Origin: Solwaraspora sp. WMMD1047
Lineage (GTDB): Bacteria; Actinomycetota; Actinomycetes; Mycobacteriales; Micromonosporaceae
DNA length: 64,000 bases
Reading direction: 5' to 3'
Assembly (NCBI RefSeq): GCF_029626155.1
Contig: NZ_JARUBL010000001.1
Location: 2,232,001-2,296,000, forward strand
The notes under the pieces are model-generated. The model was not told the origin of the DNA, made no database searches, and saw only the letters and a list, made by a program, of their open reading frames with translations. Each line of letters opens with the position of its first letter. Position 1 is the stretch's first letter. Shown one piece after another: positions 54,251-62,805 of this stretch. The position numbers and the translations under genes were made by a program.

Positions 54251-55141
54251 GTGGAGTTCACCAAGGGCCACGGCACCGGCAACGACTTCGTGATCCTGCC
54301 CGACCCGGACGGGCGGCTGGCGCTCACCCCGGAACTGGTGGCGGCGGTCTGCGACCGGCGACGCGGGATCGGCGCCGACGGCGTGCTGCGGGTGGTGCGG
54401 GCCGCGAAGCATCCCGACGCGGTCGGGCTGGCCGGGCAGGCCGAGTGGTTCATGGACTACTGGAACGCCGACGGGTCCTTCGCCGAGATGTGCGGCAACG
54501 GCGTACGGGTGTTCGCCCGGTACCTGACCGCCGGTGGCCTCGCCGAGGGCGGCCCGGACGGGCTGCCGATCGCGACCCGGGCCGGCGTGGTCCGGGCCGT
54601 GCCCGCCCACGCGACCACCGGCGCGGCCGGGACTGCCGGCGCCGGCGGGTGGGCCGGTGACCTCGCGGTGGATCTCGGTCGGCCCCGGATTCTGGGCGGC
54701 GGCGTGGCCACCGTCGGCCCGCTCACCCTGCCCGGCGTCGAGGTCGACTGCGGCAACCCGCACCTGGTCTGCACCCTCGCCGCCGGCATCGAGCTGTCGG
54801 ATCTGGACCTGCTCCGGGCGCCCGGCTACGACCGGGAGGCGTTCCCGACCGGGGTCAACGTCGAGTTCGTGACCCCGGCCGGGCCGGTCGGCGGGGCCGA
54901 CGGGCACGTGCGGATGCGGGTCTACGAACGCGGATCGGCCGAGACCCTCTCCTGCGGCTCGGGTGCCTGCGCGGTGGCGGCCGTGGTGCTGCGTGACGCC
55001 GGACGCGACGGTGGCCGGATCGCCGTCGATGTGCCGGGTGGCCGGCTGACCGTCACCATCGACGGCGACCGCTGCTGGCTGGCCGGGCCGGCGACGCTTG
55101 TCGCGCACGGCGAGTTCGACCCGGCGGCGCTGACCGGTTGA
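54251..55141 (+). CDS. dapF: Diaminopimelate epimerase
   Basis: A 296-residue epimerase that converts LL- to meso-diaminopimelate for peptidoglycan and lysine. The two catalytic cysteines are in AEMCGNGVR and LSCGSGACA. The start is KGHGTGNDFVILPD after a GTG. A Gly/Ala-rich insertion lies near residues 118-137. miaA-dapF adjacency is standard in actinobacteria. Confidence 0.95.
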   Translation: MEFTKGHGTGNDFVILPDPDGRLALTPELVAAVCDRRRGIGADGVLRVVRAAKHPDAVGLAGQAEWFMDYWNADGSFAEMCGNGVRVFARYLTAGGLAEGGPDGLPIATRAGVVRAVPAHATTGAAGTAGAGGWAGDLAVDLGRPRILGGGVATVGPLTLPGVEVDCGNPHLVCTLAAGIELSDLDLLRAPGYDREAFPTGVNVEFVTPAGPVGGADGHVRMRVYERGSAETLSCGSGACAVAAVVLRDAGRDGGRIAVDVPGGRLTVTIDGDRCWLAGPATLVAHGEFDPAALTG

Positions 55142-55196
55142 GCCGGGCGCGCTGGCGGGCGGTTTCGGTCGGGTGCCGCTGGCTGGCGGGGTTGGC

Positions 55197-56717
55197 TCAG
55201 TTGAGCAGCGGGTTGGCCGGGGCGGCGGCCCCGGCGGCGATCTCCGGCAGGTCGGCCGGACCCGGGTCGGCGGCCGGCGGGACCCGGGTCTGCGCGGCGG
55301 CCCGCACCGCGGCGGCGACCGCCGGGGCCACCCGCGAGTCGAAGACGCTCGGCACGATCACCGTCGGGTTGATCTTGTCTTCGCCGACCACGTCGGCGAT
55401 CGCCCGGGCGGCGGCGAGCGCCATCTCCTCGGTGAACTCCTCGGCGTGCGCGTCGAGCATGCCCCGGAAGACGCCGGGGAAGGCGAGCACGTTGTTGATC
55501 TGGTTCGGCTGGTCCGAGCGGCCGGTGGCCACCACGGCGGCGTGCCTGCGGGCCTGCCGCGGGTCCACCTCGGGATCCGGGTTGGCCAGCGCGAAGACGA
55601 TCGGGTCGGGCGCCATGGTGGCGATGTCGTCGCCGGTCAGCAGGTTCGGCGCGCTGACCCCGATGAAGACGTCCGCGCCGCGCAGGGCGCCGCGCAGGTC
55701 GCCCGCGTAGCCGTCCCGGTTGGTGTGCTCGGCCAGCCACTGCCAGGCCGCGTTCAGCGGCGCCACCGCGCCGTTGCCGTCCACCCCGCCGCCGGGGCCG
55801 GGGATCAGGCCGCGGTGCAGGGCGCCGTCGCGGTCGCAGGCGACGATGTCGCCGACGCCCTGCCGGAGCAGCAGCTTCATGATCGCCGTGCCGGCGGCGC
55901 CGGCGCCGGAGACCACCACCTTCACGTCGGCGAGCTGCTTGCCGACCACCCGCAGCGCGTTGGTCAGCGCCGCCAGCACACAGATCGCGGTGCCGTGCTG
56001 GTCGTCGTGGAAGACCGGGATGTCGAGCAGCTCCCGCAACCGGGTCTCGATCTCGAAGCAGCGCGGGGCGGCGATGTCCTCCAGGTTGATGCCGCCGTAC
56101 CCCGGGGCGATCGCCCGGACGATCGAGACGATCTCGTCCGGGTCCTGGGTGTCGAGCACCACCGGCCAGGCGTCCACCCCGCCGAACCGCTTGAACAGCG
56201 CCGCCTTGCCCTCCATCACCGGCAGCGCCGCCGCCGGGCCGATGTTGCCGAGCCCGAGCACCGCCGAGCCGTCGGTCACCACGGCGACGGTGTTGCGCTT
56301 GATGGTCAGCCGGCGGGCGTCGGCCGGGTTCTCCGCGATCGCCAGGCAGACCCGGGCCACCCCCGGGGTGTACGCCCGGGACAGCTCGTCGCGGTTACGC
56401 AGCGCCACCTTCGGGGCCACCTCGATCTTGCCGCCGAGGTGCAGCAGGAAGGTCCGGTCGGAGACCTTCCGGACATCCACCCCGTCCAGCGCGGAGAGCG
56501 CCTGCACGACCTGGTCGGCGTGACCGGCGTCGGCGGTGTCGCAGGTGAGGTCGACGATCACGGTGGTGGGGTCGGAGTCGACCACGTCCAGCGCGGTGAC
56601 GATCGCACCGGCCTCGCCGACACAGGTGGTGAGCCGGCCGATCGCCGAGGCGTCGGCGGGGATGCCGATCCGGATGGTGATCGAGAATCCGGCGCTCGGC
56701 AGGCGGGAGATCGCCAC
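55197..56717 (-). CDS. Malic enzyme with N-terminal ACT-like domain
   Basis: A 506-residue NAD(P)-dependent malic enzyme converting malate to pyruvate and CO2. Residues about 10-95 resemble an ACT regulatory domain (SITIRIGIPADASAIGRLTT). The catalytic part has SRAYTPGVARVC, VTDGSAVLGLGNIGPAAALP with MEGKAALFKRFG, and FHDDQHGTA; the Rossmann loop is VVSGAGAAGTAI. GTG start after GGAGGGAC. Convergent with dapF, divergent from hflX. Confidence 0.93.
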   Translation of the reverse strand: MAISRLPSAGFSITIRIGIPADASAIGRLTTCVGEAGAIVTALDVVDSDPTTVIVDLTCDTADAGHADQVVQALSALDGVDVRKVSDRTFLLHLGGKIEVAPKVALRNRDELSRAYTPGVARVCLAIAENPADARRLTIKRNTVAVVTDGSAVLGLGNIGPAAALPVMEGKAALFKRFGGVDAWPVVLDTQDPDEIVSIVRAIAPGYGGINLEDIAAPRCFEIETRLRELLDIPVFHDDQHGTAICVLAALTNALRVVGKQLADVKVVVSGAGAAGTAIMKLLLRQGVGDIVACDRDGALHRGLIPGPGGGVDGNGAVAPLNAAWQWLAEHTNRDGYAGDLRGALRGADVFIGVSAPNLLTGDDIATMAPDPIVFALANPDPEVDPRQARRHAAVVATGRSDQPNQINNVLAFPGVFRGMLDAHAEEFTEEMALAAARAIADVVGEDKINPTVIVPSVFDSRVAPAVAAAVRAAAQTRVPPAADPGPADLPEIAAGAAAPANPLLN

Positions 56718-56954
56718 GGGGTCCCTCCGTCGAAGGTGTGTCGGTCGGCGCGACATCGCCCTGGCATTCTTACGCCCCCGACCTGACCGACCGTAACGCG
56801 GCCCCTCGGATCGGCGGCGGTCAGCGGCGACGCGGCACCGATCCGGTACCGGCGGCGCGGCGGCCGAAACGCGGGTGCGGCGGGTCGGGTCGCGTGTCAG
56901 GATTGGTAGTCACTGATCAGATCGAGTCACACCTCGCGCCAGAAGGAGAGCGGA

Positions 56955-58388
56955 TTGCCTAGCCAGGACAGCTTCGTGCCGACGGTGGACTCCGACCTCG
57001 ACGACGTCACCACCGGCGAGCTGGAGCTGGCGGACCGGCAGGCGCTGCGCCGGGTCGCCGGGCTCTCCACCGAACTGACCGACGTCACCGAGGTCGAGTA
57101 CCGCCAGCTCCGGCTGGAGCGGGTGGTGCTGGTCGGGGTCTGGACCGAGGGCAGCGTCACCGACGCGGAGAACTCGCTGACCGAGCTGGCCGCGCTCGCC
57201 GAGACCGCCGGCTCCCAGGTGCTCGAAGGGCTGATCCAGCGCCGCAACCGGCCCGACCCGGCCACCTACATCGGCCGGGGCAAGGTCGACGACCTCGGCT
57301 CGGTGGTACTCTCCACCGGCGCGGACACGGTGATCTGCGACGGCGAACTCTCCCCGTCGCAGCTGCGCAACCTGGAACAGCGGACCAAGGTCAAGGTGGT
57401 CGACCGGACCGCCCTGATCCTGGACATCTTCGCCCAGCACGCCAAGAGCAAGGAGGGCAAGGCCCAGGTCGAGCTGGCCCAGCTCGAATACCTGCTGCCC
57501 CGGCTGCGGGGCTGGGGCGAGAGCCTGTCCCGGCAGTCCGGCGGCAGCGCCCGGGGCGGCGGCGCCGGCGGTGGCGTGGGTCTGCGCGGACCGGGTGAGA
57601 CCAAGCTGGAGACCGACCGGCGGCGGATCCGGACCCGGATCTCCCGGCTGCGCCGCGAGATCAAGGGCATGCGCACCGTACGCCAGACCAAGCGCGCCCG
57701 GCGCACCCGCAACGGGGTGCCCGCGGTGGCCATCGCCGGCTACACGAACGCCGGCAAGTCGAGCCTGCTCAACCGGCTCACCGACGCCGGCGTACTGGTC
57801 GAGGATGCGCTCTTCGCCACCCTGGACCCGGCCACCCGGCGGGCCACCACCTCCGACGGGCGGGTCTACACCCTCTCCGACACGGTCGGCTTCGTCCGGC
57901 ACCTGCCACACCAGATCGTCGAGGCGTTCCGCTCCACCCTGGAGGAGGTCTCCGAGGCCGACCTGGTGGTGCACGTCGTCGACGGCGCGCACCCCGATCC
58001 CCAGGAGCAGGTCCGGGCGGTCCGCGAGGTGCTCGCCGAGGTGGGCGCCGACAAGCTGCCCGAGCTGCTCGTGGTCAACAAGATCGACGCGGCGGACGAG
58101 GAGATGCTGCTGCGGCTCAAGCGGGAGTGGCCGGACGCCGTCTTCGTCTCCGCCCGCAGCGGCCGGGGCATCGACGGGTTGCGGGCCACCATCGAGGCCC
58201 GGCTGCCCCGACCCGCGGTGGAGCTGACCGCCGCGGTGCCGTACAGCCGGGGCGACCTGGTCGCCCGGGTGCACCGTCGGGGAGAGGTGCTGAGCACCAC
58301 GCACGCCCCGGAGGGCACCGTGCTGCGGGTCCGCGTCGATGAGGCACTGGCCGCCGAGCTCTCCCCGTTTCGGGTCGACGGCAAGTAG
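56955..58388 (+). CDS. hflX: GTPase HflX
   Basis: A 477-residue ribosome-associated GTPase that splits stalled or stressed ribosomes. N-terminal HflX domain (ALAETAGSQVLEGLIQRRNR, YIGRGKVDDLG), Gly-rich linker (ARGGGAGGGVGLRGPGETKL), G1 GYTNAGKSSL, G3 DTVGF, G4 NKID. The start is a TTG six bases after AAGGAGAG, a rare start codon but clearly set by the site. Confidence 0.95.
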   Translation: MPSQDSFVPTVDSDLDDVTTGELELADRQALRRVAGLSTELTDVTEVEYRQLRLERVVLVGVWTEGSVTDAENSLTELAALAETAGSQVLEGLIQRRNRPDPATYIGRGKVDDLGSVVLSTGADTVICDGELSPSQLRNLEQRTKVKVVDRTALILDIFAQHAKSKEGKAQVELAQLEYLLPRLRGWGESLSRQSGGSARGGGAGGGVGLRGPGETKLETDRRRIRTRISRLRREIKGMRTVRQTKRARRTRNGVPAVAIAGYTNAGKSSLLNRLTDAGVLVEDALFATLDPATRRATTSDGRVYTLSDTVGFVRHLPHQIVEAFRSTLEEVSEADLVVHVVDGAHPDPQEQVRAVREVLAEVGADKLPELLVVNKIDAADEEMLLRLKREWPDAVFVSARSGRGIDGLRATIEARLPRPAVELTAAVPYSRGDLVARVHRRGEVLSTTHAPEGTVLRVRVDEALAAELSPFRVDGK

Positions 58389-58486
58389 ATTTACGGGAAG
58401 TAACCAACGGGACAGCTGTGACGGACGGGCGGGACGGGGTCGGCCGCGGCCCCCGCGCCAACCCGAACGCGTGCGACACTTGGCCG

Positions 58487-60325
58487 ATGCGGCGTGTCCT
58501 CTCCCCGATCCTGGTCGCCGGTGGCCTGGCCGGATTGAGCCTCGGTCTGATCGGCGCCGGCCTCACCGTCGGGGCGTCGCCGGCCCTCGCCGCGGGCAAG
58601 AAGGTCTGCACCGTCACCGACGAACGGCTCATCGAACTGTCCGGCATGATCGCCACCGAGAGTGGCTACATCGTGATCAACGACAGCAGCGACTCGGAGG
58701 CCGGGGAGCGGGTCTTCCTGCTCGACAAGAAGTGCGCGGTCACCGAGGCGGTCCGCTACGGCGGCAACGGGCCACGTGACCCGGAGGACCTGGCGCTCTC
58801 CGCCGACGGCAAGACCGTCTGGATCGCCGACACCGGCGACAACGTGACAAGCACCGAGCGGCGCACCAGCGTGGTGCTGTGGAGCATGCCGGTGAACGGT
58901 TCGAGCCGCCCGGTGCTGCACCGGTTGACCTACCCGGGTGGCAAGCCGCACGACGTCGAGGCGTTGCTGATGGGCGACGACGGCACGCCGTATCTGATCA
59001 CCAAGTCGACCGGAGCCGCGGAGATCTACCGGCCGACCGCGGCCCTGAAGAAGAACAACGCCGAAGGCGTGCCGATGGAGAAGGCCGGCGAGCTCACCCT
59101 GCCGAAGACCACCACGGCGAACACCTTCGGACCGACCGGTCGGGTCACCATCACCGGCGCGGCCAGGTCGCCCGACGGCGCCCGGATCGCGTTGCGCACC
59201 TACGCCGACGCCTTCGAGTGGGACCTGGTCGACGGCGACATCGTCAAGACCCTCACCACCGGTGAGCCCCGGGCGACCGCGCTGGCCGACCCGTTCGGCG
59301 AGGCGATCGCGTACACCCCGGACGGCAAGACCTTCCTCACCGTCTCCGACGTCGGCTCGCTGGGCGAGGACGCGACGGTCGAGATCCTCAGCTATCCGCC
59401 GGCGGCGCAACCTGCCCCGGAGGCTGCGGCGGGCGCCGACGCCGACGCTGCCGAGGAGACCGGCCGATCCTGGTTGGACGGGCTGTCCCTGGACGACATC
59501 ACCTACCTGATCGCGGGGGTCGGGTTGCTCGGGGCGGCGCTGGTCGGCGCCGGGGTGTTCGGAATCCTGCGGGCCCGACGACGGCCCCCCCGCGACGAGG
59601 AGTCCCCGGATCCGGACTCACCGGACGCGGATCGCCCGATCGCGGCGGCGCGGGCCACGCCGTACGCGCGCGACGACTCCGGTTGGCGTCCAGCATCGGG
59701 GCACCCTCCCGGCGAGCCGGGTCCCGACTACGACCCGCCACCGGCTCGCCGGCCGGGCGGTGTCTACGGCGGCAAGTCCGCCGCACCGTCGGGTGGGGCG
59801 GTGTACGGCGGCGCCAACGGCGCCCCCGCCCGCAAACCGGCGGGCGGCGCGGTCTACGGCGGCGGACCACAGGCTGGCGGCGGACCGCAGGGCGCTGGTT
59901 ACGGCGGCCCGGCGAAGGGCAGCAGCTACCGCGGCGGTCGACCGCCGGGCGGCGGGTATGACGGCGACGAGCCGAAGGGCGGCGGATACCGCGGGGGCCC
60001 CGCCAAGGGCCACGCCGGTGGAGCAGCCCCGGGCGGCAGGTACGGCGGATCGCCGGGCGACGGCTACGGCGGCGGGGGACCGCAGGCCGCTGGAGCCGGC
60101 GGTGGCGCGCCGAAGGCGGGCGGTGTCTACGGCGGCAGCCGGGGCGGGGGTGGTTCCCGCGACGGAGGCGGTGGTTTCCGCGACGACGACGGACCGATGA
60201 CCGGGGACGGTTACCGGCGGGGTGGCCGGCCCGCCGATGAGTGGGACGACCGGCGCGGCCGGACCCGGGCCGGCTACTCGGACCGGGGCGGCGGCTACCC
60301 CGACAACGACTACGGCTACCGCTGA
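58487..60325 (+). CDS. Membrane protein: secreted beta-propeller-like domain, one helix, Gly/Tyr/Arg-rich cytoplasmic tail
   Basis: A 612-residue type I membrane protein. Signal peptide about 1-36 (LVAGGLAGLSLGLIGAGLTV). Residues about 40-310 look like a beta-propeller (RDPEDLALSADGKTVWIADT, DGARIALRTYADAFEW). A single helix (TYLIAGVGLLGAALVGAGVF) near 345-365 is followed by an Arg cluster, so the rest is cytoplasmic. The last ~200 residues are low-complexity with repeated GGxYGG and RGG. Start chosen at 58487 for the signal peptide; a GTG at 58418 is possible. Function unknown. Confidence 0.8.
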   Translation: MRRVLSPILVAGGLAGLSLGLIGAGLTVGASPALAAGKKVCTVTDERLIELSGMIATESGYIVINDSSDSEAGERVFLLDKKCAVTEAVRYGGNGPRDPEDLALSADGKTVWIADTGDNVTSTERRTSVVLWSMPVNGSSRPVLHRLTYPGGKPHDVEALLMGDDGTPYLITKSTGAAEIYRPTAALKKNNAEGVPMEKAGELTLPKTTTANTFGPTGRVTITGAARSPDGARIALRTYADAFEWDLVDGDIVKTLTTGEPRATALADPFGEAIAYTPDGKTFLTVSDVGSLGEDATVEILSYPPAAQPAPEAAAGADADAAEETGRSWLDGLSLDDITYLIAGVGLLGAALVGAGVFGILRARRRPPRDEESPDPDSPDADRPIAAARATPYARDDSGWRPASGHPPGEPGPDYDPPPARRPGGVYGGKSAAPSGGAVYGGANGAPARKPAGGAVYGGGPQAGGGPQGAGYGGPAKGSSYRGGRPPGGGYDGDEPKGGGYRGGPAKGHAGGAAPGGRYGGSPGDGYGGGGPQAAGAGGGAPKAGGVYGGSRGGGGSRDGGGGFRDDDGPMTGDGYRRGGRPADEWDDRRGRTRAGYSDRGGGYPDNDYGYR

Positions 60326-60440
60326 CCGCCGGGTCAACCACGGCTACCGCTGACCGCCGGGTAACCACGGCTACCGCTGACCGCCGGGTCAACCACGGCT
60401 ACCGGTGATCGCCGGTCGGCCACGGCTACCGCCGAACCGG
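60313..60440. repeat. 28-bp tandem repeat overlapping the end of the preceding gene
   Basis: Units of 27-28 bases beginning CGGCTACCGCTGACCGCC start at 60313, 60341, 60368, 60396 and 60423 (the last partial). The first unit contains the final codons and TGA of the upstream gene, so the repeat has grown outward from a coding end. Confidence 0.9.
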
Positions 60441-60612
60441 GGCAGCCGGACGGCCGCACCGGATCAGGAGCGTTCCCGGTCAGCAGAACGCGGTGGCTCC
60501 ACTGGCAAACCAGTGCCCTCGGCGGCTTTCCGGTCGGTCTGACGCCCGACAGCCGGGGCAGGTCCGGGTGCCGGTGGTGGACCGGCGCCCGGTTGCGGTC
60601 CGCACCGCCGGG

Positions 60613-61401
60613 TCAGATCCGGCGCAGCACCGCGACCACCCGACCCATGATGGTCGCGTCGTCGCCCGGGATCGGGTCGAAGGCGGCGTTCGCCGGCATC
60701 AGCCAGACATGGCCGTCGCGGCGGCGGTAGGTCTTCACGGTGGCCTCACCGTCCAGCATCGCGGCCACGATCTCACCCGCGTTGGCGGTCGGCTGCTGGC
60801 GGACCACCACCCAGTCCCCGTCGCAGATCGCGGCCTCCAGCATCGAGTCGCCCTTGACCTGCAACATGAAGACCTCGCCCTCGCCCACCAGTTCGCGGGG
60901 CAGCGGGAAGATCTCCTCCACCGCCTGCTCGGCGAGGATCGGGCCACCGGCGGCGATCCGCCCCAACATCGGCACGTACGCCGGGGTGGGGCGCTGCGCC
61001 CGGGCCGCCTCGTCGTCGATCATCTCGCTGGGCGGCCGGACGTCGACGGCCCGGGGACGGTTCGGATCGCGGCGCAGGAAACCCTTCCGCTCCAACTCCT
61101 TGAGCTGGTAGGCGACGCTGGACGGCGAGACCAGACCGACCGCCTCGCCGATCTCCCGGACACTCGGCGGGTAGCCGTAGCGCTCCACCCAGCCGCGGAT
61201 GAACTCCAGGATCCGGCGTTGGCGGGTGGTCAGGTCGGGGGTGGCCACGTCGGGGAAGCTGCTGACCATCGGGGTGACGGCGCGCAACGCCGGCTCGCCG
61301 CCCCGGGTGCGGGCGGACCGTCGCCGGCCGCCCGCTCCGGCGGTCTCGGCCAGGCTGGGTGGCGGGGGCTCCCGCCGGCTCGTCCGGTCCTCGCTCGACA
61401 C
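60613..61401 (-). CDS. lexA: SOS repressor LexA
   Basis: A 262-residue repressor/autoprotease. Winged helix: [40 protein letters not shown]. Self-cleavage is at Ala151-Gly152 in RIAAGGP; catalytic Ser186 in GDSML and Lys223 in ATVKTY. The GTG at 61401 follows GGGAGG and gives a ~48-residue disordered N-terminus; a later ATG ([12 protein letters not shown]) is possible. Divergent from the LysM gene across a promoter region with several LexA-box-like sites. Confidence 0.95.
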   Translation of the reverse strand: MSSEDRTSRREPPPPSLAETAGAGGRRRSARTRGGEPALRAVTPMVSSFPDVATPDLTTRQRRILEFIRGWVERYGYPPSVREIGEAVGLVSPSSVAYQLKELERKGFLRRDPNRPRAVDVRPPSEMIDDEAARAQRPTPAYVPMLGRIAAGGPILAEQAVEEIFPLPRELVGEGEVFMLQVKGDSMLEAAICDGDWVVVRQQPTANAGEIVAAMLDGEATVKTYRRRDGHVWLMPANAAFDPIPGDDATIMGRVVAVLRRI

Positions 61402-61547
61402 GTCGTCCTCCCTGTCTGGGGTGCCTCGTCGGCTCGTGGTGCGGGTGCTGGGTGTTGATCGGTTGGTCTGACCGTATAGGTGAGTTCCGACAGTTTCAAA
61501 CATCTGTACGACATGTTTGTCGGCGTGTCGACGGTTCCGGCTCGACA

Positions 61548-61604
61548 TCGTACGGGTGTTCTGATAGACCAATCGTACGTCCGTGCTATCGAACGGGCGT
61601 ACGA
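61548..61604. promoter_or_regulatory. LexA-box cluster between lexA and the LysM gene
   Basis: TCGAACGGGCGTACGA (61589-61604) matches TCGAAC-N4-GTTCGA with one mismatch. TCGTACGGGTGTTCTG (61548-61563) is a weaker copy and TCGTACGTCC at 61573 a further half-site. The strongest box ends 14 bases before the LysM ATG. Expected to autoregulate lexA and to control the LysM gene. Confidence 0.7.
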
Positions 61605-61618
61605 TCTTGGAGGTCGCG

Positions 61619-61942
61619 ATGGCTGTGGCGCGGATGCAGAGGCCCTCCGGAGGCGGTCGGCTGCGGCTCACCCGGCGCGGCCGGGTGGTCGTGACCCTCC
61701 TCTGCGCGCTGATGATCACCGCCGTCGTCGCCTGGCTGGCGCCGGCCTCCCGGGCCGCCGATCCGGCCGGCGACGCGCCGACCGCCGTCGTGCAACCCGG
61801 GGACACGCTCTGGTCGGTGGCCGAGCGGCACCGACCCAGCCGGGATCCGTTCGCCACCATCCGCGAGATCCGTCGACTCAACGGACTCGCCGACTACACC
61901 GTGCACCCGGGGCAACGGCTCACTCTTCCGAGCAGCGGGTAA
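61619..61942 (+). CDS. LysM-domain membrane-anchored protein
   Basis: A 107-residue protein: basic N-terminus, one membrane helix ([20 protein letters not shown]), then a LysM peptidoglycan-binding motif ([15 protein letters not shown] through [10 protein letters not shown]). The ATG follows TGGAGG. Its position beside a LexA box and lexA is conserved in related actinomycetes and resembles SOS-linked division inhibitors (YneA/ChiZ type), which carry LysM. Confidence 0.88.
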   Translation: MAVARMQRPSGGGRLRLTRRGRVVVTLLCALMITAVVAWLAPASRAADPAGDAPTAVVQPGDTLWSVAERHRPSRDPFATIREIRRLNGLADYTVHPGQRLTLPSSG

Positions 61943-62064
61943 CCCCGCGGCCGCTGCGGGTGTTGGCAGGGTGGAAGCGGTGCGCGCCACGCCCGTGGAA
62001 CTTGACCGCAGCCATTCGGCGGCATAACGTCGACCCCAACATCTAGTAGTCACAAGGGTGTAAG

Positions 62065-62100
62065 TCGTCCACAGGTTGGGTTCGACTACCCCCACAGGTT
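62065..62100 (+). promoter_or_regulatory. CCACAGGTT repeats in the nrdR promoter region
   Basis: CCACAGGTT occurs at 62069-62077 and 62092-62100. The first is part of TCGTCCACA, one base from the actinobacterial DnaA box. A partly symmetric CAACATCTAGTAGTCA lies just upstream (about 62037-62052) and is a weak candidate NrdR box. Confidence 0.3.
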
Positions 62101-62188
62101 CCTACGTACGACACCTCGGCGTCGGCCACCACAGGTGCCCGGCCGGGGTCGCGCCGTGCGCGGAGCCAATCGGAGAGGGAGGCCGGCG

Positions 62189-62698
62189 ATGCGCTGTCCG
62201 TACTGCCGGCACGCCGACTCCCGGGTCGTGGACTCGCGGGAGGCGGACGACGGCCAACTGATCCGCCGGCGGCGCTCCTGCCCGGAGTGCGGCAAGCGGT
62301 TCACCACCGTCGAGGAGGCCGTACTCGCCGTCGTCAAGCGCAGCGGGGTCACCGAGCCGTTCAGCCGGACGAAGATCATCGGTGGCGTCCGCAAGGCCTG
62401 CCAGGGCCGGCCGGTCGACGACGACGCGATCGCCCTGCTGGCCCAGCGGGTCGAGGAGACGGTCCGGGCCAAGGGCGCCGCCGAGCTGCCCAGCCACGAG
62501 GTGGGACTGGCCATCCTGGGACCGCTGCGGGAGCTCGACGAGGTGGCCTACCTGCGATTCGCCAGCGTCTACCGGTCGTTCGACTCGCTCGGCGACTTCG
62601 AACGTGAGATCGAGGCGCTGCGGGCGGCCGCCGCGGCGAAGGCGCGTACCGGGGATGGGGCCCCGGTGGGCGTGCCCGCCGGTGGTCGTACCGGCTAG
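62189..62698 (+). CDS. nrdR: Transcriptional repressor NrdR
   Basis: A 169-residue repressor of ribonucleotide reductase genes. Zinc ribbon MRCPYC and CPEC ([18 protein letters not shown]) followed by an ATP-cone domain ([20 protein letters not shown]) that senses ATP/dATP. The ATG follows GGGAGG. It is 107 bases upstream of nrdJ, the standard nrdRJ operon. Confidence 0.95.
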   Translation: MRCPYCRHADSRVVDSREADDGQLIRRRRSCPECGKRFTTVEEAVLAVVKRSGVTEPFSRTKIIGGVRKACQGRPVDDDAIALLAQRVEETVRAKGAAELPSHEVGLAILGPLRELDEVAYLRFASVYRSFDSLGDFEREIEALRAAAAAKARTGDGAPVGVPAGGRTG

Positions 62699-62715
62699 TT
62701 GTTCTGATTCTTCGG

Positions 62716-62743
62716 GCCCGTCGGTTTGGGCCCGTCGGTTTCA
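62716..62743. repeat. 14-bp tandem duplication
   Basis: GGGCCCGTCGGTTT occurs twice in direct succession (62716-62729, 62730-62743) in the nrdR-nrdJ gap. Confidence 0.8.
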
Positions 62744-62805
62744 GGGGTTCTTGTCAATCGGAAGAGTTTGCGCGCGGCACACGCGCGTGCGAGGGGGCGG
62801 ATGAG

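Noticed and set aside
10774-60440. Tandem repeats as CRISPR arrays
   Set aside because: Units are contiguous without unique spacers, and no cas genes are present.
62060-62105. GGGTTCGACTACCCC resembles a tRNA T-arm
   Set aside because: No matching acceptor, D or anticodon arms nearby.
61943-62188. Cobalamin riboswitch upstream of nrdR/nrdJ
   Set aside because: No B12-box-like conserved core; the class II enzyme uses B12 and would not need repression by it.
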